A stretch of 64,000 nucleotides of DNA from Nioella nitratireducens. Its GTDB lineage: Bacteria; Pseudomonadota; Alphaproteobacteria; Rhodobacterales; Rhodobacteraceae. Under the pieces are notes generated by a model, which searched no databases, was not told where the DNA came from, and worked only from the letters and a program-made list of their open reading frames with translations. Shown in pieces: positions 48,261 through 58,333 of this stretch. A program made the translations under genes and the position numbers. The stretch is from positions 231,258 through 295,257 of the forward strand of contig NZ_MNBW01000002.1 of assembly GCF_001879715.1 (NCBI RefSeq). The letters run 5' to 3'. How positions within the stretch are numbered: position 1 is the first letter of the stretch; the number at the start of each line of letters is the position of its first letter.

Positions 48261-51200
48261 TCAGACCCCGGCCATCTCGTTCGCCATGGCGCGGATATCG
48301 CGCCCCAGCAGATAGTCGCGGGCGGGCGGCCCGAAGTGGTGCAGCTCGATCCCCCCGCCAAAGGCCAGGCCGGACAGCTCGGGGAACAGCGTCAGCACTT
48401 CGACCAACGCGGCGCGGTCGAGCGATTTCAGTGCTTGCGGGCCGGGGTAGAAGGCCTCGGTCGGGGCGCCGTCGGCAAAAACCAGTTCGTGCCGGTCAAA
48501 AAGGATGTGGATATAGGTGACGCCGGTGCATTTCTTGTCGAGCCGTGCGACCTGCCCGCCAAATAGCTCGACCGCGTGCTTGGCGCGGATCAGCCGTTCG
48601 CCGGTGTCGGTCTTCATCAGGAAGCCGTGCTGCGGTGATACCAGCATCTTTTGCGTGTTGCCGAACGCGCCTTTGCGGATCACCACGGGTTTGAGCTGCG
48701 GGTTGGCGGCCAGTTCAGCGGCGTCGAGCCTGCGTTGCCCGGCCCACCGGACGGTCTGAAAGCCGTTATCGACCGTAAGAACCCGATCGCCGGGACGAAT
48801 GTCTTCGACCGGCACCTCGCCCTTGTCGGTCACGATCATCGCGCCGGGGGTGAAGCAGGGAATGCCGATGGCGTGCAGTTCGGGGATCGAATCGACCTGC
48901 GCGGGGCTGACACCCTCCAAGGTCAGGCTCTCGCCGCCGGGGAAGGTCAGGATCGCGTCGCCGGTGCCGTCGCCATTGGTGTCGGTGACGGTCACGTCCC
49001 ATGCGGTGACGGGGGTGATGCCGTCGGATGTGACGCCCGACACGTCGAGCTGGTCAAAGCTGTGGCCATCGCCCCGGTCGGTCAGGTCGAAACCCGAGAT
49101 CACGTCGGCACCGGAATTGTCCCCAAGTGTCAGCGTGTCTTCTCCGCCGCCCAGAATGAGTGTCTCGAATTCCTGCGCGGTCGCGGTGGAGGTGCCGTCG
49201 CTGACGGTAATGTCCTCGGGGTCGGCATTGGTCAGGTCGATGGTCAGGTTATCGGTCACGGCGCCAAGGTCGAGCACGTCGCCGGTGTTCTCGAAGTCTT
49301 CGCCGCCGACGAGCGTGTCGTTGCCGAACCCGTCTTCCAGCGCGACGGTATCGTCGCCGCCATCGCCGTGAATCAGATCGTCGCCCGCGCCGCCCAAAAT
49401 CGAGTCATGGCCCACACCGCCCGACACCGTGTCGTCGCCCGCGCCGGACATGATCACGTCATCGCCACCCCCGGCCTCGACCGAGTCGTTGTTCGAGCCG
49501 TCGGAATGGTCGTTGGCGTCGATGCGGTCGCCTTCGGGGTCGTCGGTATAGCTGGCGTCGATCGTGTCGGCGCCCGACGTGCCTTCGACGATAAAGTCGC
49601 GCGCGTCGGGGATGCCGATCGACACCAGCGCGTCAATGGTGTCGAGCTGCGCCGGATCGACCCCGACAAGGGTGATCGACTCGCCGCCGGGGAAGCTGAT
49701 GACCGCGTTGCCATCGCCATCGTCGCTGACCGTCACGTCGCCCGCGTTCACCGGGGTGGTGCCCCAGTCCGAGGTCATGCCGGACACGTCGAGCTGGTCC
49801 ATCGTGGTCCCGTCGCCCGAGTCCGTCATGTCGAAGGCCTGAACGAAGTCATTGCCCGAGAAATCGGCCAATTGGATCGTGTCGCGCCCGCCCCCGAGAA
49901 CGATGTTCTCGATCTCGTTGAACTGTGCTGTCGATACGCCGTCGCTGAAGGTGCCCGTCTCGGGGTTGGAGCCGGTCAGGTCGATGGTCAGGTCATCGGT
50001 GACAAGGGACAGGTCCAGCACGTCGCCGGTGACTTCGCCGATGCCTTCGGCCTCGATCGTATCGTTGCCGAAATTGTTTTCGATGCGGATCGTGTCGTCG
50101 TTGTAGCCCGACCAGATATAGTCGTCGCCGGTGCCGCCCCACATCTCGTCAAAGCCGACCGAGCCGCGCAGCCAGTCGTCGCCAGCCCCGCCAAGGATCG
50201 TGTCGTCGCCGTCATGGCCACTGATCGAGTCGTTGCCGTCGCCGCCCTCGATCCGGTCCGCACCGAGATAGCCGTCGATGGTATCGGCCCCGGCGCCACC
50301 GACGATGGTGTCATCGCCTTCGTCGCCATAGAGCGAATCCGCCCCGGCGCCGCCGTCGATGCTGTCATTGCCCGTGCCGCCACGGACCGAATCGTCCCCT
50401 GCCCCGGCCAAAACCGTGTCGTTTCCGGCCCCGGCCTGAATCACGTCATCATCGGAGCCATCCATCGCATCGCCCGCATCGACCAGATCGCCCTCGGGGT
50501 CGCCGGTGTAGCTGCCGTCGATGAGATCGTCGCCAGAGGTGCCTTCGACGATGTAGTCGCGCCCGTCGGGAATACCGATCGACACGAGGTCAGCAACCGT
50601 GGCAAGCGAGGCCGGTGAAACGCCCATCAGGGTCAGGGTTTCGCCGCCGACGAAGTTCAGCACCGCATTGCCGTTGCCATCGTCGCTGACGGAAACGTCG
50701 TTGGTGTCGATCGGGGTGGTGCCGCCATCGGATGTCAGCCCGGTCACGTCGAGCTGGTCATTGGCGCTGCCATCGCCGCTGTCGGTCAGGTCGAAGGCGC
50801 CAACGGTATCGTCGCCGCCACCATCGGCCAGCACCACGGTATCGCGCCCGCCGCTGAGGAAGATGTTTTCGATCTCGGAAAAGCTGGTGGAGCCGACGCC
50901 CGAGCCGGTTTCTTCGACGGTTCCGGCCTCGGGGTCTGACCCGCTGAGGTCCAGCGTCACGCCCGCGGTGACGCCCGACATGTCCAGCACGTCGCCATCC
51001 GCCTCGCCGGTTTCGCCGCCGGTGATGGTGTCGTTGCCGAAGCCGTCGGTCAACAGAATGGTGTCATCGCCCGATCCGGTCTGGATCACATCATCGCCTG
51101 AGCCGCCGTCAACGATGTCGTCGCCCACGCCGGTCTGGATCGTGTCATCGCCGCCATAGCCCAGAACGTAGTCGTCATCGCCGGTCGTGCCCAACACGCC

Positions 51201-52322
51201 GATGGCATCGCCGCCGTCGATCATGTCGCCCTCGGCATCGCCGGTAAAGCTGCCGTCGATCAGGTCGGCCTGCCCGCTGCCTTCGACAATGCCATCCAGC
51301 GGGGCGTCGGCCACGGTCTGGATGTTCACATAGCCGACATCGGTGTCGCCGTTGCCGTTTTCGACCGTATAGGTAAAGACGGTTTCGCCAAGATCGCTGT
51401 CGGTGGCGACGCTCAGCGTGTAGTCGGCGTTCAGTGTCACCACCTCGCCGGTGTTCAGCGTCACGCTGTCGCCGGGATTGACCGCCTGGCCGTTGATCTC
51501 GGTGACCCGCAGCCCGTCGCCTTGGGAATCGCGGTCGTTTTCCAGAACGTCGATCACGTTGACGGTGTTGGCTTCGAGGGTCACGAAATCCTCGAAGGCC
51601 AGCGCCACCGTCTGGATACTGTCCGCCGCGATCAGGACGTTGGTGTCATAGGCCGAGTCGCCGCCATCGGCGAGGCCGATCTTGATCGTGTTTTCCGCGC
51701 CCGCGTTTACCTGCGCCTTGAAGGACAGCGTGACGGTGAACCCGTCCATCTCGGTATTGTAGGTGTCGGCCCATCGGGGATTGTCGATATAGAGGTTCTG
51801 GTTCGAACTGTCGTTCACGGTGTCGATGGACACCGTGTCGCCCGACGAGGTCAGCGGCACGAATTCGCCATTCACCCAGACCCCGAGCGTGTCGTTCACG
51901 CCCGAGTTGACGTATTCCAGATACTCCTCGGACGAAAAGACGAACTGCATGGTGATGTAGTCGTCATCGGGAATGAAGGTCGATTCGAACACCACGGCGT
52001 CATGGGTCGTGGTGGTCGAAATCCCGTCCAGACCTGCGTCCCCCGCGCCGCCCATGTTGGAACTGGTGCCGCTGCTGGTGTTGGTGTTGGTGCCGGTGCC
52101 GCCGCTTGTGAAATCCGAGATGTTGCCGGTCGAGAAAATGACGCCGGAGTCACTGGGCACGACCCCGCCCGAGGTCGATTCGCCGCCGGTATAGGTGCCC
52201 GCCTGATTGGTCTGGCCCGTCAGGGTGGCCGAAACGACCTGAATGCCATTTCCGAAGATGGTATCGGCAAGGACGGTGGCATCATTGGTGGAGGTGACGG
52301 AAAGATCTATTGCGTCAGGCAT
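48261..52322 (-). CDS. Secreted RTX-type protein with choice-of-anchor N domain and C-terminal Hint domain
   Basis: The 1353-residue acidic protein has no N-terminal signal peptide. Residues 1-240 match a choice-of-anchor L-type domain (VVFESTFIPDDDYITMQFVF, SSEEYLEYVNSGVNDT). Residues 245-340 resemble a cadherin-like/VCBS strand domain. Residues 345-1155 are three related modules with RTX Ca-binding nonapeptides (GGAGADTIDG, GAGDDSVRGG). A Hint domain starts at Cys1156 (IPCFTPGAMIVTDKGEVPVE, with SPQHGFLM as the probable His block). Export by a type I secretion system is expected, but no ABC/MFP genes are adjacent. Confidence 0.87.
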   Translation of the reverse strand: MPDAIDLSVTSTNDATVLADTIFGNGIQVVSATLTGQTNQAGTYTGGESTSGGVVPSDSGVIFSTGNISDFTSGGTGTNTNTSSGTSSNMGGAGDAGLDGISTTTTHDAVVFESTFIPDDDYITMQFVFSSEEYLEYVNSGVNDTLGVWVNGEFVPLTSSGDTVSIDTVNDSSNQNLYIDNPRWADTYNTEMDGFTVTLSFKAQVNAGAENTIKIGLADGGDSAYDTNVLIAADSIQTVALAFEDFVTLEANTVNVIDVLENDRDSQGDGLRVTEINGQAVNPGDSVTLNTGEVVTLNADYTLSVATDSDLGETVFTYTVENGNGDTDVGYVNIQTVADAPLDGIVEGSGQADLIDGSFTGDAEGDMIDGGDAIGVLGTTGDDDYVLGYGGDDTIQTGVGDDIVDGGSGDDVIQTGSGDDTILLTDGFGNDTITGGETGEADGDVLDMSGVTAGVTLDLSGSDPEAGTVEETGSGVGSTSFSEIENIFLSGGRDTVVLADGGGDDTVGAFDLTDSGDGSANDQLDVTGLTSDGGTTPIDTNDVSVSDDGNGNAVLNFVGGETLTLMGVSPASLATVADLVSIGIPDGRDYIVEGTSGDDLIDGSYTGDPEGDLVDAGDAMDGSDDDVIQAGAGNDTVLAGAGDDSVRGGTGNDSIDGGAGADSLYGDEGDDTIVGGAGADTIDGYLGADRIEGGDGNDSISGHDGDDTILGGAGDDWLRGSVGFDEMWGGTGDDYIWSGYNDDTIRIENNFGNDTIEAEGIGEVTGDVLDLSLVTDDLTIDLTGSNPETGTFSDGVSTAQFNEIENIVLGGGRDTIQLADFSGNDFVQAFDMTDSGDGTTMDQLDVSGMTSDWGTTPVNAGDVTVSDDGDGNAVISFPGGESITLVGVDPAQLDTIDALVSIGIPDARDFIVEGTSGADTIDASYTDDPEGDRIDANDHSDGSNNDSVEAGGGDDVIMSGAGDDTVSGGVGHDSILGGAGDDLIHGDGGDDTVALEDGFGNDTLVGGEDFENTGDVLDLGAVTDNLTIDLTNADPEDITVSDGTSTATAQEFETLILGGGEDTLTLGDNSGADVISGFDLTDRGDGHSFDQLDVSGVTSDGITPVTAWDVTVTDTNGDGTGDAILTFPGGESLTLEGVSPAQVDSIPELHAIGIPCFTPGAMIVTDKGEVPVEDIRPGDRVLTVDNGFQTVRWAGQRRLDAAELAANPQLKPVVIRKGAFGNTQKMLVSPQHGFLMKTDTGERLIRAKHAVELFGGQVARLDKKCTGVTYIHILFDRHELVFADGAPTEAFYPGPQALKSLDRAALVEVLTLFPELSGLAFGGGIELHHFGPPARDYLLGRDIRAMANEMAGV

Positions 52323-52644
52323 GGGTCAGCCCCCCCATGCAGAATGGGGCGCATTGACATACCGAAGGCACGGCGATGCCGGGCCTGCCCGCCACGGCGG
52401 GTTTTGCCGTTGTCGCGGGCGGAGTGTTCGACGACGAAAACACGGGCCGCCCCCCTGCCGTCACGCGGTATTCAACACGCATTGCACTGCTCTCTGGTTT
52501 CTTGGTTCCCGCAAGGGATAGGCCCCGAATGGGACCGATTTCAGAGAGAAGGCGGGCCTTTTCCGGCTGAAGTCAGGGCAAGAATGGGCCGCAATCGGGC
52601 CGTTTTGAGGCAGAGCCCCTGAGAGAGCCCCGCGACGGCGGGGG
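52323..52644. other. 322-bp gap upstream of the RTX/Hint gene
   Basis: No gene is visible. The gap should contain the RTX gene promoter on the minus strand, but I see no convincing hexamers. A 9-bp hairpin (ACGGCGGGG/CCCCGCCGT, 52635-52657) wraps the metR stop codon at the right end and may terminate metR. Confidence 0.5.
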
Positions 52645-53553
52645 TCAGCCCCGCCGTTGCAGCTTGAGCGGCTCGGTCCGGGCGAGCTTCATGAAATGCG
52701 CCATGAAGGGCTTGGTCGTGTCTTCTGCCCGCGTCGCGGCATAGAGCCGGCGGGTCAGGCCATGTTCGGTCAGCGGGCGGGTGACGTAGCTGGAATTGTT
52801 GCGCAATTCCCGCACCACCCAATCCGGCAAAACCGACACGCCCCGGTCGGATGCAACCAAGAGCAGAATCACCGCCGACAGTTCCACCTGTCGAATCGCC
52901 CGCGGCTCGACCCCGGCGGGTTTGAGCAACATGTTGAACACATCAAGGCGACTGCGCTCGACCGGGTAGGTGATGAGCAGTTCGTCCCTGAAATCCTCGG
53001 CCTCGATGAACGGCTTTTGGGCGAGGGGATGCGCAGAGGACGCGACGAAGACCGGTTCGTAGTCGAAAAGCGGCGAAAAATCGACGCCGGACAGGTCTTC
53101 GGGGTCAGAGGAAATCACCAGATCCACCTCTTCGCGCATCAGCGCGGGCAGCGCCTCGAATTGCAGGCCGGGGCGGATATCCACGTCGACGTCGGGCCAT
53201 GCCAGCCGGAAGCGTTCCAGCACCGGCAGCAACCATTCGAAACAGGCGTGGCATTCGATGGCGATGTGCAGCCGCCCCGTCTTGCCCTGCTGCATTGCTC
53301 GAAATTCTTCTTCCAGGGCAGCCACTTGCGGCAACACCTGTTCCGCCAGCCGCAGCAGGCGCTGCCCCGCCGGGCTGAGCTTCATCGGCTTCGAGCGGCG
53401 CACGAACAGCTCCATCCCGGCCTGATCTTCCAGCCCCTTGATCTGGTGGCTGAGCGCGCTTTGCGTGATGTGCAGACGGTCGGCGGCCTTGGCCAATCCA
53501 CCCTCGTCATGGATGGCCTTGATGGTGCGCAGATGGCGAAATTCGAGATGCAT
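52645..53553 (-). CDS. metR: MetR-like LysR-family transcriptional regulator
   Basis: This 302-residue LysR regulator has an N-terminal winged helix-turn-helix (GGLAKAADRLHITQSALSHQI, about residues 18-38) and an effector domain containing IAIECHACFEWLLPVLE. MetR responds to homocysteine and controls methionine and methyl-folate genes. The identification rests on sequence character and on divergence from metF, 95 bp away, with dyads between the two starts. Confidence 0.9.
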   Translation of the reverse strand: MHLEFRHLRTIKAIHDEGGLAKAADRLHITQSALSHQIKGLEDQAGMELFVRRSKPMKLSPAGQRLLRLAEQVLPQVAALEEEFRAMQQGKTGRLHIAIECHACFEWLLPVLERFRLAWPDVDVDIRPGLQFEALPALMREEVDLVISSDPEDLSGVDFSPLFDYEPVFVASSAHPLAQKPFIEAEDFRDELLITYPVERSRLDVFNMLLKPAGVEPRAIRQVELSAVILLLVASDRGVSVLPDWVVRELRNNSSYVTRPLTEHGLTRRLYAATRAEDTTKPFMAHFMKLARTEPLKLQRRG

Positions 53554-53561
53554 TAGCCTGG

Positions 53562-53587
53562 CTCATGTTCATGATGAATGTTATGAG
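53562..53587. promoter_or_regulatory. Dyads in the metR-metF intergenic region, candidate MetR operator
   Basis: TTCATGATGAA (53568-53578) is a perfect 11-bp palindrome nested within CTCAT-N16-ATGAG (53562-53587). It lies just upstream of metR, as LysR-type regulators usually bind, and could serve both genes. Confidence 0.5.
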
Positions 53588-53648
53588 TTTGTCTCAGCAT
53601 TCTATCCATGTCACATCCTGCTGCAACAGCATCGAGGATGTATTTCAC

Positions 53649-54521
53649 ATGACCCTGCCGACCCCCAATGTCTCTTTCGAGTTCTTCCCGCCGCAATCGC
53701 TGGAGGCGTCGTTCCGTCTTTGGGACACACTCGGCACGCTGGCCCCGCTGACACCCGAGTTCGTCTCGGTCACCTATGGCGCGGGCGGCACCACCCGCGG
53801 CCTGACCCATGACGCGGTCAAGACCATCAATGCCAACTACGGCGTGCCGGTCGCCGCGCATCTGACCTGCGTCGATGCCACCCGCGAAGACACGCTGGCC
53901 ATCGCCGACAGCTATGCCGAGGCCGGTGTGACACGCATTGTCGCGCTGCGTGGCGACCCGCCCAAAGGCTCGGACGGGTTCAAGGCGCATCCCCAGGGTT
54001 TCGGCTCGTCCGTCGAGCTGGTGGACGCGCTGGCCAAGACCGGCAAGTTCGACATTGCCGTGGGCGCCTATCCCGACCCGCACCCCGAGGCCGCGGACCT
54101 GGCCGCTTGTGTCGAGTATCTCAAGCGCAAGTCCGATGCCGGGGCCTCGACCGCGATCACCCAGTTCTTCTTCGAGGCCGATACCTTCTTTCGCTTCCGC
54201 GATGCCTGCGCCGATGCCGGGATCGACGCCAGGATCGTGCCCGGGATTTTGCCGATCAATAACTGGACCCGCGTGCGCGCCTTTGCAACACGCTGCGGCG
54301 CGGTGATCCCGACATGGCTGGACGAGGCCTATGACACGGCGATACGCGATGGGCGCGAAGACCTGCTGTCCATCGCCCTTTGTTCGGAACTGTGCACCAA
54401 GCTGTTGGAAGGCGGCGTCGAAGACCTGCATTTCTACACGCTCAACACCCCGGATCTGACCCGCGACGTATGTTCCGCCCTTGGCGTGACCTCGCGCGTC
54501 ACCCTCGCAGAGGTCGCGTAG
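53649..54521 (+). CDS. metF: Methylenetetrahydrofolate reductase
   Basis: MetF reduces 5,10-methylene-THF to 5-methyl-THF with FAD and NADH, supplying methyl groups for methionine synthesis. The 290-residue TIM-barrel protein begins MTLPTPNVSFEFFPPQS, with SVTYGAGGTTRG, ALRGDPPKGSD and ITQFFFEADTFFRF as family landmarks. The ATG at 53649 is preferred to upstream in-frame starts at 53565 and 53583 because those lie in the operator region. Confidence 0.96.
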   Translation: MTLPTPNVSFEFFPPQSLEASFRLWDTLGTLAPLTPEFVSVTYGAGGTTRGLTHDAVKTINANYGVPVAAHLTCVDATREDTLAIADSYAEAGVTRIVALRGDPPKGSDGFKAHPQGFGSSVELVDALAKTGKFDIAVGAYPDPHPEAADLAACVEYLKRKSDAGASTAITQFFFEADTFFRFRDACADAGIDARIVPGILPINNWTRVRAFATRCGAVIPTWLDEAYDTAIRDGREDLLSIALCSELCTKLLEGGVEDLHFYTLNTPDLTRDVCSALGVTSRVTLAEVA

Positions 54522-54600
54522 CGCCGGGTCCCGCCGGACCGCGAAAACGTTACGTCACCTCGCGCCGCCGCCATTCGAGGAGGGATTGCAGCGGCGCCAC

Positions 54601-54632
54601 TGTTTTGGGCAGCATCCCGGCAGCCCAAAACA
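54601..54632. repeat. Perfect 10-bp inverted repeat between metF and the thioesterase gene
   Basis: TGTTTTGGGC (54601-54610) and GCCCAAAACA (54623-54632) are separated by 12 bases. There is no T tract beyond the arms. It may be the metF terminator or an operator, as it ends 16 bp before the thioesterase start. Confidence 0.6.
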
Positions 54633-54648
54633 ATCCCGGATCTGCGCC

Positions 54649-55137
54649 ATGCCCGCCCCCCTCTTTGCCACCGTCCCTTCCGATCTGGCCGATCGCGATA
54701 CGCTGCTGTCGATGTCTGGCCGCGCCTTCATGGAGGCGATCCGCGACGGCGCGTTGCCCGGCCCACCGATTGCCAAGACCCTGAATTATCGCGTCGACGT
54801 GGTGGAAGACGGGCGCGTCACGTTTCACGGCGCACCGCTCTTCGACCATTGCAACCCGATGGGCACGGTGCATGGCGGCTGGTATGGCACGCTGCTGGAC
54901 AGTTGCATGGCCTGCGCGGTGATGACCAAGGTGCCCACCGGCTCGATCTATACCACATTGGAATACAAGGTGAATATCACCCGCCCGATCCCGCTGGGGA
55001 TGGAGATCGTCGCCGAGGGCATCGTCAGCCACGCGGGCCGCTCGACCGGGGTGGCCGAGGGCACCATCCGCGGACGCGAGGACGGGCGGCTTTACGCCAC
55101 CGGATCGACCACCTGCATCATCATGCGCGCGGGCTGA
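54649..55137 (+). CDS. PaaI-family hot-dog thioesterase
   Basis: This 162-residue hot-dog-fold acyl-CoA thioesterase-like protein has the family segment HCNPMGTVHGGWYGTLLDS (Asn/His/Gly active-site region) followed by the long helix and the strands LEYKVNITRPIP and GVAEGTIRGREDGRLYATG. The acyl-CoA substrate is unknown. The chosen ATG gives the usual family length. Confidence 0.87.
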   Translation: MPAPLFATVPSDLADRDTLLSMSGRAFMEAIRDGALPGPPIAKTLNYRVDVVEDGRVTFHGAPLFDHCNPMGTVHGGWYGTLLDSCMACAVMTKVPTGSIYTTLEYKVNITRPIPLGMEIVAEGIVSHAGRSTGVAEGTIRGREDGRLYATGSTTCIIMRAG

Positions 55138-55161
55138 GCCTGCCGGCGCGCCCTTCCAAAA

Positions 55162-55210
55162 GGATTTCCCGTCCCGAAATCCGGAAAAATCTTCGGCAAT
55201 ATCTTTCCGG
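55162..55210 (+). terminator. Two adjacent hairpins after the thioesterase gene
   Basis: GGATTTC/GAAATCC (55162-55182) and CCGGAAA/TTTCCGG (55181-55210) form consecutive 7-bp stems that share two bases. They recall the tandem hairpins after gcrA. A terminator or RNA-stability role is possible. Confidence 0.4.
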
Positions 55211-55320
55211 CACCGCGGGGCCGGGTTTTCCTGAAAACTCTGCTCCTTCGCCCTGATTTCGTTGACTTCCCCGGCCCATTGGGGCAAGGGCAATGCTTCA
55301 CATACACTCAGGAGATCGCC

Positions 55321-56517
55321 ATGATCACGCCGGTTCTACCCAGCTATTCCCGTGCCCCTCTCTCCTTCGTCAAAGGCGAAGGCGCTTGGCTCGTGGAAGC
55401 GGATGGCCGACGTTTCCTGGACTATGCCGCGGGCATCGCGGTGACGGCGCTCGGCCACGCGCATCCGGCGCTGGTCAAGGCGCTGACCGATCAGGCCAAT
55501 GCGCTTTGGCACACCTCGAACCTTTACAACGTGCCACAGCAAGAAGCGCTGGCCGAGCGGCTGGTGGAACATACCTTTGCCGACACCATGTTCTTCTGCA
55601 ACTCGGGCACCGAGGCGGGCGAACTGGCCGTCAAGATGGCGCGCAAATACTGGTATGAAAAAGGCCAGCCCGAGCGCACCACGATCCTGACCTTCGAGGG
55701 CTCGTTCCACGGCCGGTCCATCGCCATGATCTCGGCGGCAGGCGGCGAAAAGCTGACCAAGGGCTTCGGCCCGCTTCTCGAAGGGTTCGAGCATCTGCCC
55801 TTCGGCGATCACGACGCGCTGCGCGACGCCGCGGCCCGCGCCGATGTGGGCGCGATCATGGTCGAGCCGGTGCAGGGCGAAGGCGGCATCCGCCCGCTGC
55901 CCGACGCCTGCCTCAAGGGGCTGCGCGACTTGTGCGACGAGCACGGCCTGCTGCTGATCCTCGACGAGATCCAGTGCGGCATGGGCCGCACCGGCAAGCT
56001 CTTCGCGCATGAATGGGCAGGGATCACGCCCGATATCATGATGGTCGCCAAGGGCATCGGCGGCGGCTTCCCCCTCGGCGCGCTGCTGGCCACCGAAGAG
56101 GCCGCCTGCGGCATGACCCCGGGCACCCATGGATCGACCTACGGCGGCAACCCGCTTGGTTGCGCCGTGGGCTGCGCGGTGATGGACGAGATCACCAAGG
56201 ACGGCTTCCTCGACGACGTGAACCGCCGCGCCGGAATGCTGCGCCAGAAGCTTGAGGGGCTGGTCGCCAGCCACCCCGACATCTTCGCGGGCGTGCGCGG
56301 CGAGGGCTTCATGCTCGGCCTGATGTGCAAGGTGCCCAACATGGACGTGGTCAAGGCGGGCTATGACCAACTGATCCTGACTGTTCCGGGAGGTGACAAC
56401 GTGGTGCGCCTGCTGCCCGCGCTGACCCTGTCGGATGCGGAAATCGCCGACGGCATCGACCGGCTCGACCGGGCCGCCACCGCGCTGGAGGGCTCGGCCC
56501 ATGACGCCGCCGAATAA
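55321..56517 (+). CDS. argD: Acetylornithine aminotransferase
   Basis: ArgD is a PLP enzyme of arginine synthesis that transaminates N-acetylglutamate semialdehyde. The 398-residue class III aminotransferase shows LDYAAGIAVTALGHAHPAL near the N terminus, FCNSGTEAGELAVKMARKYW, ILDEIQCGMGRTG and the PLP-lysine motif MMVAKGIGGGFPLGA. AGGAG precedes the ATG. It is followed by argF, separated by a family 1 dispersed repeat with a terminator-like hairpin. Confidence 0.96.
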   Translation: MITPVLPSYSRAPLSFVKGEGAWLVEADGRRFLDYAAGIAVTALGHAHPALVKALTDQANALWHTSNLYNVPQQEALAERLVEHTFADTMFFCNSGTEAGELAVKMARKYWYEKGQPERTTILTFEGSFHGRSIAMISAAGGEKLTKGFGPLLEGFEHLPFGDHDALRDAAARADVGAIMVEPVQGEGGIRPLPDACLKGLRDLCDEHGLLLILDEIQCGMGRTGKLFAHEWAGITPDIMMVAKGIGGGFPLGALLATEEAACGMTPGTHGSTYGGNPLGCAVGCAVMDEITKDGFLDDVNRRAGMLRQKLEGLVASHPDIFAGVRGEGFMLGLMCKVPNMDVVKAGYDQLILTVPGGDNVVRLLPALTLSDAEIADGIDRLDRAATALEGSAHDAAE

Positions 56518-56575
56518 GCCGCTGTTCTCGGCCCCGGCCTTTTACGGCCATCGACGAGGCCCCGCGCGTCTTTTC

Positions 56576-56633
56576 CCTTCTTCTTGGTAGAAATACTCGC
56601 GGGGGAGCGCGAGGGGGCAGCCAGCCCCCTCGC
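56576..56633. repeat. Dispersed repeat, family 1, copy C (full length with hairpin)
   Basis: TTCTTGGTAGAAATACTC is followed by GCGGGGGA and the 10-bp hairpin GCGAGGGGGC/GCCCCCTCGC (56609-56633). It matches copy B over the whole length except the hairpin loop. It sits between argD and argF, 29 bp before argF. Confidence 0.9.
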
Positions 56634-56661
56634 CGCCCCGCCAGCCACAAGGCAACAGCCG

Positions 56662-57588
<927 letters not shown>

Positions 57589-57621
57589 TACCTGAACGAC
57601 GGCTTCGGGTCGGAAACGGTG

Positions 57622-57655
57622 AACGCCCCCGCATTGGTTTGCGGGGGCGTTTCCT
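57622..57655 (+). terminator. Rho-independent terminator of argF
   Basis: AACGCCCCCGCA and TGCGGGGGCGTT form a perfect 12-bp stem with a 6-base loop followed by TCCTTG. It lies 33 bp past the argF stop. Confidence 0.88.
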
Positions 57656-57724
57656 TGTTTCAGGACAGCACAGGATGCGCGGCAAATGGCCTTCTTCTGT
57701 CCGCGCGCCAGCGGGCGGCCCTGC

Positions 57725-58144
57725 TCAGGTCGCGAACAATTGCCCCAGGTCGCGAAACGCCTTGAGCTCCACGGCATTGCCGGCGGGGTCCATGAAGAAC
57801 ATCGTCGCCTGCTCGCCGGGCTGACCTTCGAAGCGGATATAGGGCTCGATCACGAACTCCACGCCCGCGCCGTTCAGGCGGTCCGCCGTCTCTTGCCAAT
57901 CCTCCATCGTCATCACCAGCCCGAAATGACGCACCGGCACGCCGTGCCCGTCGACCGCGCTCTTGGCGCTGGCCTTGCACTCCTCGGGCGCCAGATGGGC
58001 CACGATCTGATGACCATGAAAGTCGAAATCGACCCAGTTTTCCGTGCTGCGCCCTTCGCCGCAGCCGAGAAGCCCCTTGTAGAAGTCACGGGCGGCGTCG
58101 AGGTCATCGACAGGGAAGGCAAGGTGGAAGGGGCGAATGGACAT
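57725..58144 (-). CDS. VOC/glyoxalase-superfamily protein
   Basis: This 139-residue vicinal-oxygen-chelate protein has FHLAFPVDDLDAARDFYKGL at the N terminus with the first metal-ligand His, RHFGLVMTMEDW in the middle and FFMDPAGNAVELKAF with the C-terminal Glu ligand. A dioxygenase or glyoxalase-like activity is expected, but the substrate is unknown. The ATG at 58144 follows AGGAG. Confidence 0.88.
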   Translation of the reverse strand: MSIRPFHLAFPVDDLDAARDFYKGLLGCGEGRSTENWVDFDFHGHQIVAHLAPEECKASAKSAVDGHGVPVRHFGLVMTMEDWQETADRLNGAGVEFVIEPYIRFEGQPGEQATMFFMDPAGNAVELKAFRDLGQLFAT

Positions 58145-58265
58145 GGGCAAGGACTCCTGCGCGATGTGAACGCCATTGCAATAGCAGTATTCCCGCCTCG
58201 GACGGAAGGGTCCATGCGAGCCGCCGCAGGCGGTCGCAAGAATCAAGAATAGCGCCGCGCGGGTC

Positions 58266-58294
58266 TTTCAATCCGCCCGGCGGACCCTTATAAC
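58266..58294 (+). promoter_or_regulatory. Candidate gcrA promoter
   Basis: TTTCAA (58266-58271) and TATAAC (58289-58294) are separated by exactly 17 bases, 40 bp before the gcrA start. A GANTC (CcrM) site, GAATC, lies at 58240-58244 just upstream, a common feature of genes in this circuit. Confidence 0.5.
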
Positions 58295-58333
58295 AAGACG
58301 CTGCACTTGGGGCTAAGGATCAGGAGGGACAAC

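Noticed and set aside
48261..52322. Intein within the RTX protein
   Set aside because: The Hint domain is C-terminal, with no homing endonuclease and no C-extein beyond a short tail, so it is a Hint-type processing domain and not an intein.
54601..54632. SAM or SAH riboswitch downstream of metF / upstream of the thioesterase gene
   Set aside because: Only a single simple inverted repeat is present. None of the pseudoknot or multi-helix features of SAM/SAH riboswitches could be drawn.
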